5,345 nucleotides of DNA from positions 1 through 5,345 of the forward strand of contig CAXBID010000271.1 in assembly GCA_963975495.1 (NCBI GenBank), given 5' to 3'. The translations under genes were made by a program, and so were the position numbers. Below the pieces are notes generated by a model, which was given only the letters and a program-made list of their open reading frames with translations, made no database searches and was not told where the DNA came from. Source of the DNA: CAXBID01 sp963975495. Lineage in GTDB: Bacteria > Bacteroidota > Bacteroidia > Flavobacteriales > Flavobacteriaceae. Every line of letters starts with the position of its first letter. Position 1 is the stretch's first letter. Shown here one piece after another: positions 1 through 5,290 of the stretch.

Positions 1-1
1 G

Positions 2-112
2 CTTATTGATAAAAAAAAGCAAATTCGAGGGTTTTATGATGGTACCAAATCTGAAGATATTGATAGGCTTTTAGCTGATATTAAACACCTGAAAAAAGAA
101 TACACTAGATAG
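2..112 (+). CDS. SCO1/SenC-family protein, C-terminal fragment (5' part outside window)
   Basis: Only the last 36 codons and a TAG stop (110-112) are present, because the gene enters from the left edge. The visible peptide contains IDKKKQIRGFYDGT followed by SEDIDRLLADIKHLKKEY. In SCO1/SenC proteins the thioredoxin-like domain ends this way: a strand reading roughly 'D-x-x-x-x-I-R-G-x-Y-D-G-T' and then a helix 'DxxRLxxDIxxL'. SCO proteins are membrane-anchored thioredoxin-fold copper proteins that help load the CuA site of cytochrome c oxidase. The metal-binding CxxxC and the distal His would lie upstream, so function cannot be checked here. The gene converges on mgtE. No convincing stem-loop terminator directly follows its stop, although a run of T is present at about 125-131. 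The family call is by motif memory and is fairly likely. Confidence 0.72.
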   Translation, partial: LIDKKKQIRGFYDGTKSEDIDRLLADIKHLKKEYTR

Positions 113-221
113 TTTTCTGGCGACTTTTTTTACACCGAAATTTTAAAGCAAGAGAATAATTAGTCCTTATTAAAAGTATTGCACTTAGAAAAAAGGTTAC
201 TGTTTTAGAATTTAAAACGTG

Positions 222-396
222 TTTTGGCGGATAGTTGCGTTAGGGATTGTAGTGGAAATCCTTTTTTGTGCTTATCTATATGTTTGATTTTAACCTAATG
301 TATAATATATAGAAATTATTTGATGAGATACTAAAACCATTTCAGCACAAAAAAGATTGAAACGGAAAGCCCGACCCGATAGGGTAACGCCCAAAA
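222..396 (+). ncRNA. Candidate structured RNA (flavobacterial family, possibly Flavo-1)
   Basis: This non-coding stretch folds into nested helices that I can pair by eye. The outer helix is TTTTGG (222-227) with CCAAAA (391-396), stacked on GCGTTA (237-242) with TAACGC (385-390). Inside is a hairpin GGATT (244-248)/AATCC (257-261). A perfect 10-bp helix follows, TTTTTTGTGC (262-271) with GCACAAAAAA (345-354), enclosing a variable AT-rich loop with its own stem TCTATAT (275-281)/ATATAGA (307-313). Near the 3' end is ACCC-GATA-GGGT (374-385), whose last base competes with the outer helix. The conserved-looking strings GCGTTAGGGATTG and GGAAAGCCCGACCC...GGGTAACGCCC match, from memory, a recurrent Bacteroidota intergenic RNA. 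Flavo-1 is my best guess but is not confirmed. The plus strand is chosen because the known-looking strings read that way. No clear TAnnTTTG promoter was found upstream, so it may be read through from the SCO gene. Confidence 0.6.
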
Positions 397-437
397 AGAA
401 AAAAAGAAAAAATGAGATACTGAAACAAGTTCAGTAT
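393..437 (-). terminator. Intrinsic terminator of mgtE, built on a dispersed palindrome
   Basis: It lies 8 bp past the mgtE stop. Read on the minus strand, ATACTGAA-CTTGT-TTCAGTAT forms a perfect 8-bp stem (plus-strand 417-437). After a short spacer comes a long T-rich tract, the complement of the A-rich run at 393-412. Stem plus T-tract in the right place makes this the likely end of the mgtE transcript. The core (TACTGAAACAAGTTCAGTA on the plus strand) resembles a palindrome common in flavobacterial intergenic regions, so a dispersed repeat seems to serve as terminator here. The 3' A-rich strand borders the structured RNA at 222-396. Confidence 0.65.
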
Positions 438-445
438 GACTATCG

Positions 446-1813
446 TCAAATACCTAAAATCATTTTTGCTATCCAGAAATAGAGTAGAATCCCCAATATA
501 TCGTTGCTTGTAGTGATAAATGGTCCTGTGGCAATGGCTGGGTCTATACCGCGTTTATCTAAAAACAAGGGTACGAATGTGCCTATAAGTCCTGCGATAA
601 TGATAACGGCGACTAAAGACACGGATATGGCTAAGGCTTTATCTATTTCGCCTTTGTATAACCAAACGAAAAGAAACAGGAAAATAGCCAGAATGACACC
701 ATTAAGTGCTGCGAGTAACATTTCTTTTATTAAGCGACTATTGACACTTCCTTTTACATCATCGTTGGCTAAACCTTGCACAATAATGGCACTAGACTGT
801 ACGCCAACATTACCAGCCATGGCGGCTATAAGTGGTGTGAAAAAGAATAATACGGCGTATTTATTGAATGCTTCTTGAAAGCCTTCCATGATAATAAATG
901 CGCCTATACCACCCAATAAGCCCAAAAACAACCAAGGTAATCGTGCTTTTGTGAGTTCCAAAATACTGTCATCTGCTTCAACATCACCTGTTAAACCTGC
1001 TGCCATTTGATAATCTCTTTCGGCTTCTTCTTTTAAAACATCTACAATATCATCAATAGTAATTCTTCCTAAAAGAATTTTGTTTTCATCCAAAACTGGT
1101 ATGGCTTCTAAATCGTATTTTGCCATCACTCTTGCAACTTCCTCTACATCGTCATTAACATTTACATAATCAACATTAACCTTAACCAAATCTGCTATTT
1201 TTTGCTCACTTTTAGCAACAATTAAATCTTTTAAAGACAGCCTACCAATAAGTTTTTCTTCCTTATTTACAACATAAATAGAGTGTACCCGCGTTACTTC
1301 TTTGGCTTGACCACGAATTCTGCGCATGCAACCAGCAACCGTCCAAGTTTCATAAACTTTAACAAGCTCTTTTGCCATGAGTCCACCAGCAGTATCTTCA
1401 TCATAAGCAAGAAGTTCGGTGATTTCAGCTTTATGCTCTTCGTCTTCAATTTGATCTATTACGGCTTGTTGGCGTTCTTCGGATAGTTCTGAAATAATAT
1501 CGGCAGCATCATCGGTATCTAATTCTTCAATTTCCTCAGCAATTTCTTTGGCTGAAAGATTTTTTAAAACCTTTTCCCGATTGTCCTCATCCATTTCCAT
1601 GAGGATGTCTGAAGTCGTTTCAGAATCCAAAAGCTTGATAACATACATGGACTCTTCTAGATTCAATTCATCTAGAATTTCGGCTATATCAGCATAATGA
1701 AACTCATCTAGTAGCTTTTTAAGTTCTTTATCGTTTTGTGCTTCAATAAGTTGCTCTACTTGCTCAATAAGTTCATCCGTGAGTTGAAATTGTATGTTTT
1801 CTGTTTCTTCCAA
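446..1813 (-). CDS. mgtE: Magnesium transporter/channel MgtE
   Basis: This 455-residue protein has the full MgtE layout and typical length. Residues about 10-135 are an acidic helical N-domain, followed by the family signature EDTAGGLM (139-146). Two CBS domains follow at about 148-200 and 207-262; in studied homologues they sense cytosolic Mg2+ and gate the pore. A linking helix then leads to the membrane domain (about 290-455) with roughly five hydrophobic segments. RLPWL (291-295) precedes the first of these. GNVGVQSS (334-341) matches the conserved pore-lining 'GN-x-G-x-Q' segment, and the late TTSNDILG (434-441) holds the conserved Asp (D438) expected for ion selectivity. It should move Mg2+ across the inner membrane. 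The start is TTG (1811-1813): an in-frame TGA lies 15 codons upstream with no ATG or GTG between, and the next Met is residue 56, inside the N-domain. It follows ksgA by 97 bp in the same direction. No M-box riboswitch was recognised upstream. Confidence 0.96.
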   Translation of the reverse strand: MEETENIQFQLTDELIEQVEQLIEAQNDKELKKLLDEFHYADIAEILDELNLEESMYVIKLLDSETTSDILMEMDEDNREKVLKNLSAKEIAEEIEELDTDDAADIISELSEERQQAVIDQIEDEEHKAEITELLAYDEDTAGGLMAKELVKVYETWTVAGCMRRIRGQAKEVTRVHSIYVVNKEEKLIGRLSLKDLIVAKSEQKIADLVKVNVDYVNVNDDVEEVARVMAKYDLEAIPVLDENKILLGRITIDDIVDVLKEEAERDYQMAAGLTGDVEADDSILELTKARLPWLFLGLLGGIGAFIIMEGFQEAFNKYAVLFFFTPLIAAMAGNVGVQSSAIIVQGLANDDVKGSVNSRLIKEMLLAALNGVILAIFLFLFVWLYKGEIDKALAISVSLVAVIIIAGLIGTFVPLFLDKRGIDPAIATGPFITTSNDILGILLYFWIAKMILGI

Positions 1814-1827
1814 TATTTTAATATATA

Positions 1828-1898
1828 GACACTTCGCTAAGCTTTCGCTTGGGTACTTTCAATAAAAATACATTTTTATTTCAGTAGTGCTCAGTGTC
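1828..1898. repeat. Imperfect inverted repeat between ksgA and mgtE
   Basis: GACACT (1828-1833) is complementary to AGTGTC (1893-1898). Between them is a perfect AT-only hairpin, AATAAAAAT-AC-ATTTTTATT (1861-1880), and a small AAGC-GAAA-GCTT-type hairpin (minus-strand reading, around 1839-1850). The outer arms with 'CTTCG' and 'GCTCAGTGTCAC' resemble a degraded form of a dispersed palindrome often seen between Bacteroidota genes. The AT-only hairpin lies 30 bp past the ksgA stop and could slow transcription, but it lacks a GC stem, so I do not call it a terminator. Confidence 0.35.
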
Positions 1899-1910
1899 AC
1901 ATTAAGTTTA

Positions 1911-2708
1911 TTATTCCATATCCTTTTCAATTAATTGCGTGAGCCCAATAAACTCTTGAACACTTAATTGTTCCGGACGTTTGCCAAATATACTATTTGC
2001 TTTTAAATTATCAGATAAATTGAATGTTTTTAAACTGTTACGAATAGTTTTACGGCGTTGTTGAAATGCCATCTTTACTGTTTTGAAGAATAATTTTTCA
2101 TCGCAAGGCAAAGAATAGTCAGCTTTTCGTGTTAGTCTTAAAACACCAGAATCTACTTTTGGGGGTGGATTAAAAACATTTGGTGGCACGGTAAATAAGT
2201 ATTCGGCGTTATAAAATGCTTGAACTAACACCGACATAATTCCATATACTTTACTGCCTTCTTTTGAGCAAATACGTTGTGCCACTTCTTTTTGAAACAT
2301 CCCTGAAAACTCAGGAATTTGATTGCGCATCTCTAAAGTTTTAAAAACAATTTGTGTGGAAATATTATAGGGGAAATTACCAATTATACTAAAAGTTTCA
2401 CCTTTAAATATTTCATTTAAATCGAATTTTAAAAAGTCTTTCTCAATAATTCTAGGAGCTAGATTTAAATAATTGGCTTGCAAATAGTCAACTGATTCTG
2501 TATCAATTTCAATAACATATGTGGTGATATCTTTTTTGAGCAAATACTTAGTGAGCACGCCCATACCTGGGCCAATTTCTAAAACATTTTTATACCCTTT
2601 TAAGGTTAATGAATCGGCTATTTTTTCCGCAACAGATTCATCATTTAAAAAATGCTGCCCTAAATATTTTTTTGCTTTTACTTGATGTTGATTGGGTTTG
2701 TATGCCAC
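1911..2708 (-). CDS. rsmA: 16S rRNA dimethyladenosine transferase KsgA/RsmA
   Basis: This 265-residue protein has the usual length for the family. The enzyme uses S-adenosylmethionine to dimethylate two adjacent adenines near the 3' end of 16S rRNA (A1518 and A1519 in E. coli numbering), a late small-subunit maturation step. Visible motifs are KKYLGQHFLND (13-23), SAM-binding motif I VLEIGPGMG (42-50), the catalytic N-x-P-Y motif as NFPYNIS (111-117), FQKEVAQRI (138-146), VPPNVFNPPPKVDSGV (174-189) and the basic FQQRRKTIRNSL (215-226). The start is GTG (2706-2708): an in-frame TAA lies two codons upstream and no ATG occurs before the essential SAM motif. It sits between the DUF4286-like gene (154 bp upstream, repeat-filled) and mgtE. 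Loss of this enzyme gives kasugamycin resistance in other bacteria. Confidence 0.97.
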   Translation of the reverse strand: MAYKPNQHQVKAKKYLGQHFLNDESVAEKIADSLTLKGYKNVLEIGPGMGVLTKYLLKKDITTYVIEIDTESVDYLQANYLNLAPRIIEKDFLKFDLNEIFKGETFSIIGNFPYNISTQIVFKTLEMRNQIPEFSGMFQKEVAQRICSKEGSKVYGIMSVLVQAFYNAEYLFTVPPNVFNPPPKVDSGVLRLTRKADYSLPCDEKLFFKTVKMAFQQRRKTIRNSLKTFNLSDNLKANSIFGKRPEQLSVQEFIGLTQLIEKDME

Positions 2709-2757
2709 GAATTAATGAGTGTTTAAGAGGTTTGAATACGAATATATTAAATATTGA

Positions 2758-2784
2758 CTCGTAAAGATGCTGAGGCGCAAAGTT
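2758..2784. repeat. Degenerate CGCAAAG-type dispersed repeat
   Basis: The stretch CGTAAAGATGCTGAGGCG followed by CAAAGTT reads as decayed tandem units of a 'CGCAAAGACGC' type. I recall such arrays between genes in Bacteroidota genomes. Only one partial copy is present, so the call depends on resemblance alone. It lies in the 154-bp gap upstream of ksgA together with the 33-nt palindrome at 2820-2852. Confidence 0.35.
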
Positions 2785-2819
2785 TGATTGGGATAATAGA
2801 GCTCTAGTTTTCTGTTTCA

Positions 2820-2852
2820 AGACCTGTCAGGTTTTAAAAACCTGACAGGTCT
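2820..2852. repeat. 33-nt palindrome with 16-bp arms, dispersed intergenic type
   Basis: AGACCTGTCAGGTTTT (2820-2835) and AAAACCTGACAGGTCT (2837-2852) are perfect reverse complements around a single A at 2836. This ACCTGTCAGGT palindrome is, from memory, a widespread multi-copy element in Bacteroidota intergenic regions. It lies 10 bp past the DUF4286-like stop and could form a very stable hairpin in the transcript. No T-tract follows on either side, so it may protect a 3' end or attenuate transcription rather than act as a classical terminator. Confidence 0.75.
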
Positions 2853-2862
2853 GTTATTCAAA

Positions 2863-3186
2863 TTACTTAAAATTAACGGTATACTCATCAATAATTTGAA
2901 GCTCGGTTCTAAAAGCCAACATTTTATCGGCAAATTTTTTCAAACCTTCTTGTCTTAATCTATCCGCGTCTTCTTTATAATAAGCATCTAAAGCTTCACG
3001 TGAATATGAGCGGTATTGAATGGAATAAGTGAGTCCGCCCATATCTTCTTCAACTAAAACCTTGGTTAAAGTTGCTTTGTCGAATTTACCCGTGCCTAAA
3101 ACTTGTGGAATATGTTCTTTAATCCAGGTTAGCCATTCGTCGTGAATGCTTTCATCTATGTTTACGGTGACGTTGTATATTATCAT
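2863..3186 (-). CDS. DUF4286-like small protein
   Basis: This is a 107-residue protein of unknown function. It starts MIIYNVTVNID and contains HDEWLTWIKEHIPQVLGTGKF (about 15-35), a central GGLTYSIQYR (about 51-60) and the helical ALDAYYKEDADRLR (about 66-79). This is the pattern I associate with the DUF4286 family, small soluble proteins of about 100 residues common in Bacteroidota. The strand-helix-strand spacing suggests a ferredoxin-like (dimeric alpha-beta barrel) fold, as in antibiotic-monooxygenase-like domains, but no catalytic residues can be assigned. There is no signal peptide or membrane segment, so it is probably cytosolic. The start is ATG at 3184-3186. It follows the TPR gene by 43 bp and precedes ksgA, a gene order I recall as common in flavobacteria, but the context does not reveal its role. 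Confidence 0.85.
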   Translation of the reverse strand: MIIYNVTVNIDESIHDEWLTWIKEHIPQVLGTGKFDKATLTKVLVEEDMGGLTYSIQYRSYSREALDAYYKEDADRLRQEGLKKFADKMLAFRTELQIIDEYTVNFK

Positions 3187-3202
3187 GATTCTTTGGCTGT
3201 GG

Positions 3203-3222
3203 ATTCCTGCATTCGCAGGAAT
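3203..3222. repeat. 'VIPANAGI' hairpin repeat between TPR and DUF4286 genes
   Basis: ATTCCTGC (3203-3210), loop ATTC, GCAGGAAT (3215-3222) form a perfect 8-bp stem. Read on the minus strand with its flanks it would translate as FVIPANAGIH. That is the signature of a widely dispersed bacterial repeat that often yields spurious 'VIPAKAGI' peptides. It fills nearly half of the 43-bp gap. It lacks a T-tract, so it probably does not stop transcription. Confidence 0.7.
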
Positions 3223-3229
3223 GACAAAT

Positions 3230-5005
3230 TTAGTTTATAGCATCTCCCCTTAAAGCACGATATCTTTTTCTGGCTTCAACAAAATAAATACTATCGGCAT
3301 GGTTAAAAATGATTTGCTCGAATAGATCTTTAGCTTTTTCAGGTTCATTAAAATGTTTTTCGTAAATATCTGCTTGCTTAAAAAGTGCATCATCAATTAA
3401 AATACCATCCCTATAATTTGCAATAATAGATTCATAATTGGCTTGTGCTTTTTCAAACAGTTGTTTGCTTTCAAATAACTGAGCTTGTTTATACAAAGAT
3501 TGGGCTACGATGGGTTCGGTTTTATGTTCTTCAATAATTTTATTCAGCACATTAATAGCTTCATCGTTTCTATTTTGAAAAGCTAATAAATCTGCTTTGG
3601 CGTAAAGTTTTAGTGCCGTTTGCAATGAATCTTCATATTTATTATCAGAAATAAGCAATTTTAAATCTAATGCATCATTGGCGATAAGCTGCGATGTTGA
3701 CGCTTTTAAAATTTTTAATTGCGATTCTGCCCATTTAAAATCGCCTTTATAATAACTTGCTTTTGCTACTTTATAACGTGCTTCTTGTGAAATAGTGCTA
3801 TTTTTTAAATTCCGTTGAATTTGTGTGTAATAGATTAAAGCTTGATTGAATTGTTCTTGTAAAACCAAAATATCGCCCAATTCTAATTTTACCTCAGCTT
3901 TTTGCAATTCGGTTAAAGGCAATTTTAAAGTATCTTCTAAAAAGGCCTTTGCCTTATCGGTTTCATTCATAAAAAATGCCAAAAAATGCCCGTATGAAAT
4001 TTGAAGATTAAGTGTTTGGGAAAAGGTGCCAAACTCTTTAAACAAGGCTAAGTATTTTGAATTGATACTGCTATAATTCTCCTTTAATCCTTCTTTAATT
4101 TCTATTTGCAATACATTGTAATGCGCATTTAATAAAGTATCTAAATCTTGGGCCGTGTCAATTATAAAAGTGTAAATCGCTTTAGCGGTTTCGTTATCAT
4201 CGTCATTTAATGCAATGCCAGCTAAATCTTCAATTCTGCTTAAACTTTCTGGCTGCCTATTAAAAATCGCTTTTTCTTGAATAAAGGCCTTTTTAAAATC
4301 TTTTTGCTGAATAAATAACCAACTCAATATGTCGTTCCAAAGTAAGTTTGGCTCTTGCTGAATTTTTTTGAGCAGAATTTTTCTGAATAAAATATTGTTC
4401 TCGCTTGTACCATTTTCACTTATAAAATCATTTATATAACGTTTAATAGTGGGTAATGAAACAGGATTTATTTCTACAAAATCAATATAGCCTATAAACA
4501 TTTTTTCTATATCTCCTTGCTCACCGTATAATTGTGCTAATTGCAAATTAAAATTATAATCGGGTTTAAGCTGCATCGCCTTTTCATAAGCTATAACGGC
4601 CTCATTTAAAAGCGAGTGATTTTGAAAACTTCTTGCAACGGTAAATACGTTACTTGGATTTACATCTATACTGGCAATAGCCTTATTGTAATATAAATTA
4701 GCATTTTCAACATCATTTTTCAATTGATAATTGTATCCTAACTCAACAAAAAAGCCAGGGTATTTAAAACGCTCCAATAACTTTAATAAAAAAGTTTCGG
4801 CTTCATTATATTGCTCTAATTGTTGATGTGTTTCTATTATATGTGTGATGTAATTAGGGTTTGATGGCGATTTAGCATACAACTTTTTATATTCGAATAA
4901 TGCTTTTTCAAAATCACCATTTATAAAATATTCCTTTGCAAGAATATCATCTTGTGCAAAACAATTTGTAGCTATAAAGAAGAATAAAACAAAAAGAATT
5001 CTCAT
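3230..5005 (-). CDS. Secreted TPR-repeat protein
   Basis: This 591-residue protein has an N-terminal signal peptide, MRILFVLFFFIATNCFA, with probable signal peptidase I cleavage before QDD (residue 18). The cysteine at 15 has Asn before it and lies inside the hydrophobic region, so a lipoprotein is less likely. The rest is almost entirely helical with tetratricopeptide repeats. Clear units lie at about 21-53 (GDFEKALFEYKKLYAKSP), 55-87, 88-118, 120-150 (LNEAVIAYEKAMQLKPDYN), 370-400, 408-437, 470-495, 501-530 and 538-570. The last three resemble BamD/YbgF-like TPRs, with an 'EKAQANYESIIANY' pattern. The middle (about 190-365) is helical with weaker repeats. TPRs are protein-docking scaffolds; with export, a periplasmic or envelope assembly role is likely, but the partner is unknown. 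The start is ATG (5003-5005). It is the first visible gene of the leftward cluster, and its first 36 bp are duplicated inverted at the right edge. Confidence 0.85.
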   Translation of the reverse strand: MRILFVLFFFIATNCFAQDDILAKEYFINGDFEKALFEYKKLYAKSPSNPNYITHIIETHQQLEQYNEAETFLLKLLERFKYPGFFVELGYNYQLKNDVENANLYYNKAIASIDVNPSNVFTVARSFQNHSLLNEAVIAYEKAMQLKPDYNFNLQLAQLYGEQGDIEKMFIGYIDFVEINPVSLPTIKRYINDFISENGTSENNILFRKILLKKIQQEPNLLWNDILSWLFIQQKDFKKAFIQEKAIFNRQPESLSRIEDLAGIALNDDDNETAKAIYTFIIDTAQDLDTLLNAHYNVLQIEIKEGLKENYSSINSKYLALFKEFGTFSQTLNLQISYGHFLAFFMNETDKAKAFLEDTLKLPLTELQKAEVKLELGDILVLQEQFNQALIYYTQIQRNLKNSTISQEARYKVAKASYYKGDFKWAESQLKILKASTSQLIANDALDLKLLISDNKYEDSLQTALKLYAKADLLAFQNRNDEAINVLNKIIEEHKTEPIVAQSLYKQAQLFESKQLFEKAQANYESIIANYRDGILIDDALFKQADIYEKHFNEPEKAKDLFEQIIFNHADSIYFVEARKRYRALRGDAIN

Positions 5006-5023
5006 ACTGTAAATATAGGAAAT
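4969..5023. repeat. Left copy of 55-bp perfect inverted repeat (TPR gene start)
   Basis: This stretch is the exact reverse complement of 5291-5345. It spans 18 bp upstream of the TPR start codon and the first 37 bp of the gene (signal-peptide codons). Identity stops abruptly at 5024 on this side (G where the other copy implies A, then unrelated sequence). On the other side the comparison is cut by the window end, so 55 bp is a minimum length if the sequence continues. Confidence 0.97.
5010..5017 (-). promoter_or_regulatory. Possible Bacteroidota -7 box of the TPR gene
   Basis: On the minus strand TATATTTA matches the Bacteroidota -7 consensus TAnnTTTG at 7 of 8 positions. It ends 4 bp before the ATG, so the transcript would be nearly leaderless. 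About 16 bp further upstream only TTTC is found where TTTG is expected. With one weak box and AT-rich surroundings this could be chance. The same box is copied in the inverted repeat at 5297-5304. Confidence 0.25.
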
Positions 5024-5079
5024 GTAAGGTGTTGAAACTGTAAAAGTTTTTATAAAATTAATTCACTTTAAATTGTAAG

Positions 5080-5099
5080 ATCCCGATATTTATCGGGAT
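5080..5099. repeat. ATCCCGATA palindrome, dispersed intergenic type
   Basis: ATCCCGATA-TT-TATCGGGAT is a perfect 9-bp-arm palindrome. ATCCCGAT...ATCGGGAT palindromes recur between genes in many Bacteroidota, from memory. It lies about 75 bp upstream of the TPR start. It has no T-tract on either side, so I call it a repeat rather than a terminator. Confidence 0.6.
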
Positions 5100-5111
5100 T
5101 AATTCAACTTA

Positions 5112-5148
5112 CTAATTTCTCTTCGTTTAAAAAAACTTTAGAAATTAG
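5112..5148. repeat. AT-rich stem-loop upstream of the TPR gene
   Basis: CTAATTTCT (5112-5120) pairs perfectly with AGAAATTAG (5140-5148). The 19-nt loop can form a small inner GTTT/AAAC pairing (5125-5128 with 5133-5136). It stands between two stronger palindromes. It is AT-rich and could be chance in such sequence. Confidence 0.35.
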
Positions 5149-5157
5149 AGTTTCATT

Positions 5158-5186
5158 AAAAAAAATGCCCGAATAAAATTCGGGCA
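5158..5186 (-). terminator. Intrinsic terminator for a leftward gene to the right
   Basis: TGCCCGAAT (5166-5174), loop AAA, ATTCGGGCA (5178-5186) form a perfect GC-containing 9-bp stem. Immediately beyond it, in the minus-strand sense, come eight T (A-run 5158-5165). This is a textbook intrinsic terminator for transcription running leftward. It implies a minus-strand gene ending to its right, which fits the short open tail at 5228-5290, and it insulates the TPR gene from that transcript. Confidence 0.85.
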
Positions 5187-5227
5187 CTAACCAACCAAAA
5201 TAAATTTTCTATTAACTAACTGTTAAT

Positions 5228-5290
5228 TTAAAAACTGTGTAATACTCGATTGGGGACAATCTTTAGTTTTTCGCATTCACGACATGAACT
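5228..5290 (-). CDS. Possible C-terminal tail of an unidentified leftward gene
   Basis: On the minus strand, up to the point where the inverted repeat begins (5290/5291), one frame reads SSCRECEKLKIVPNRVLHSF and then TAA (5228-5230). The composition is protein-like: a CxxC pair, then charged and hydrophobic residues. The stop is 41 bp upstream of a strong terminator in the same direction, which is where a gene end should be. The frame runs into a TAA inside the repeat (5326-5328). So the tail is coding only if the sequence right of 5290 is not the true neighbour, or if the gene has been broken there. I do not recognise the family, and the tail is too short to assign. It may also be chance. 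Confidence 0.35.
   Translation of the reverse strand, partial: SSCRECEKLKIVPNRVLHSF

Noticed and set aside
112..135. Possible terminator of the SCO-like gene
   Set aside because: A run of T is present (125-131) but the preceding bases form at most a three-base stem, too weak to call.
504..878. Plus-strand open frame of 124 codons
   Set aside because: It lies antisense within the membrane domain of mgtE, has no recognisable domain, and the mgtE frame is strongly conserved.
1283..1486. Plus-strand open frame of 67 codons
   Set aside because: It is antisense to the N-domain and first CBS region of mgtE and has no protein features of its own.
1814..1910. Possible Mg2+-sensing (M-box-like) riboswitch before mgtE
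   Set aside because: The 97-bp gap holds only AT-rich and repeat-like hairpins and is too short for an M-box; no conserved core was seen.
2797..2806. TAGAGCTCTA palindrome as an operator site
   Set aside because: A single 10-bp palindrome without a known regulator or second site; it can arise by chance.
4956..5005. Lipoprotein signal in the TPR protein (Cys 15)
   Set aside because: The residues before Cys 15 are A-T-N, not a lipobox, and a signal peptidase I site (CFA before QDD) fits better.
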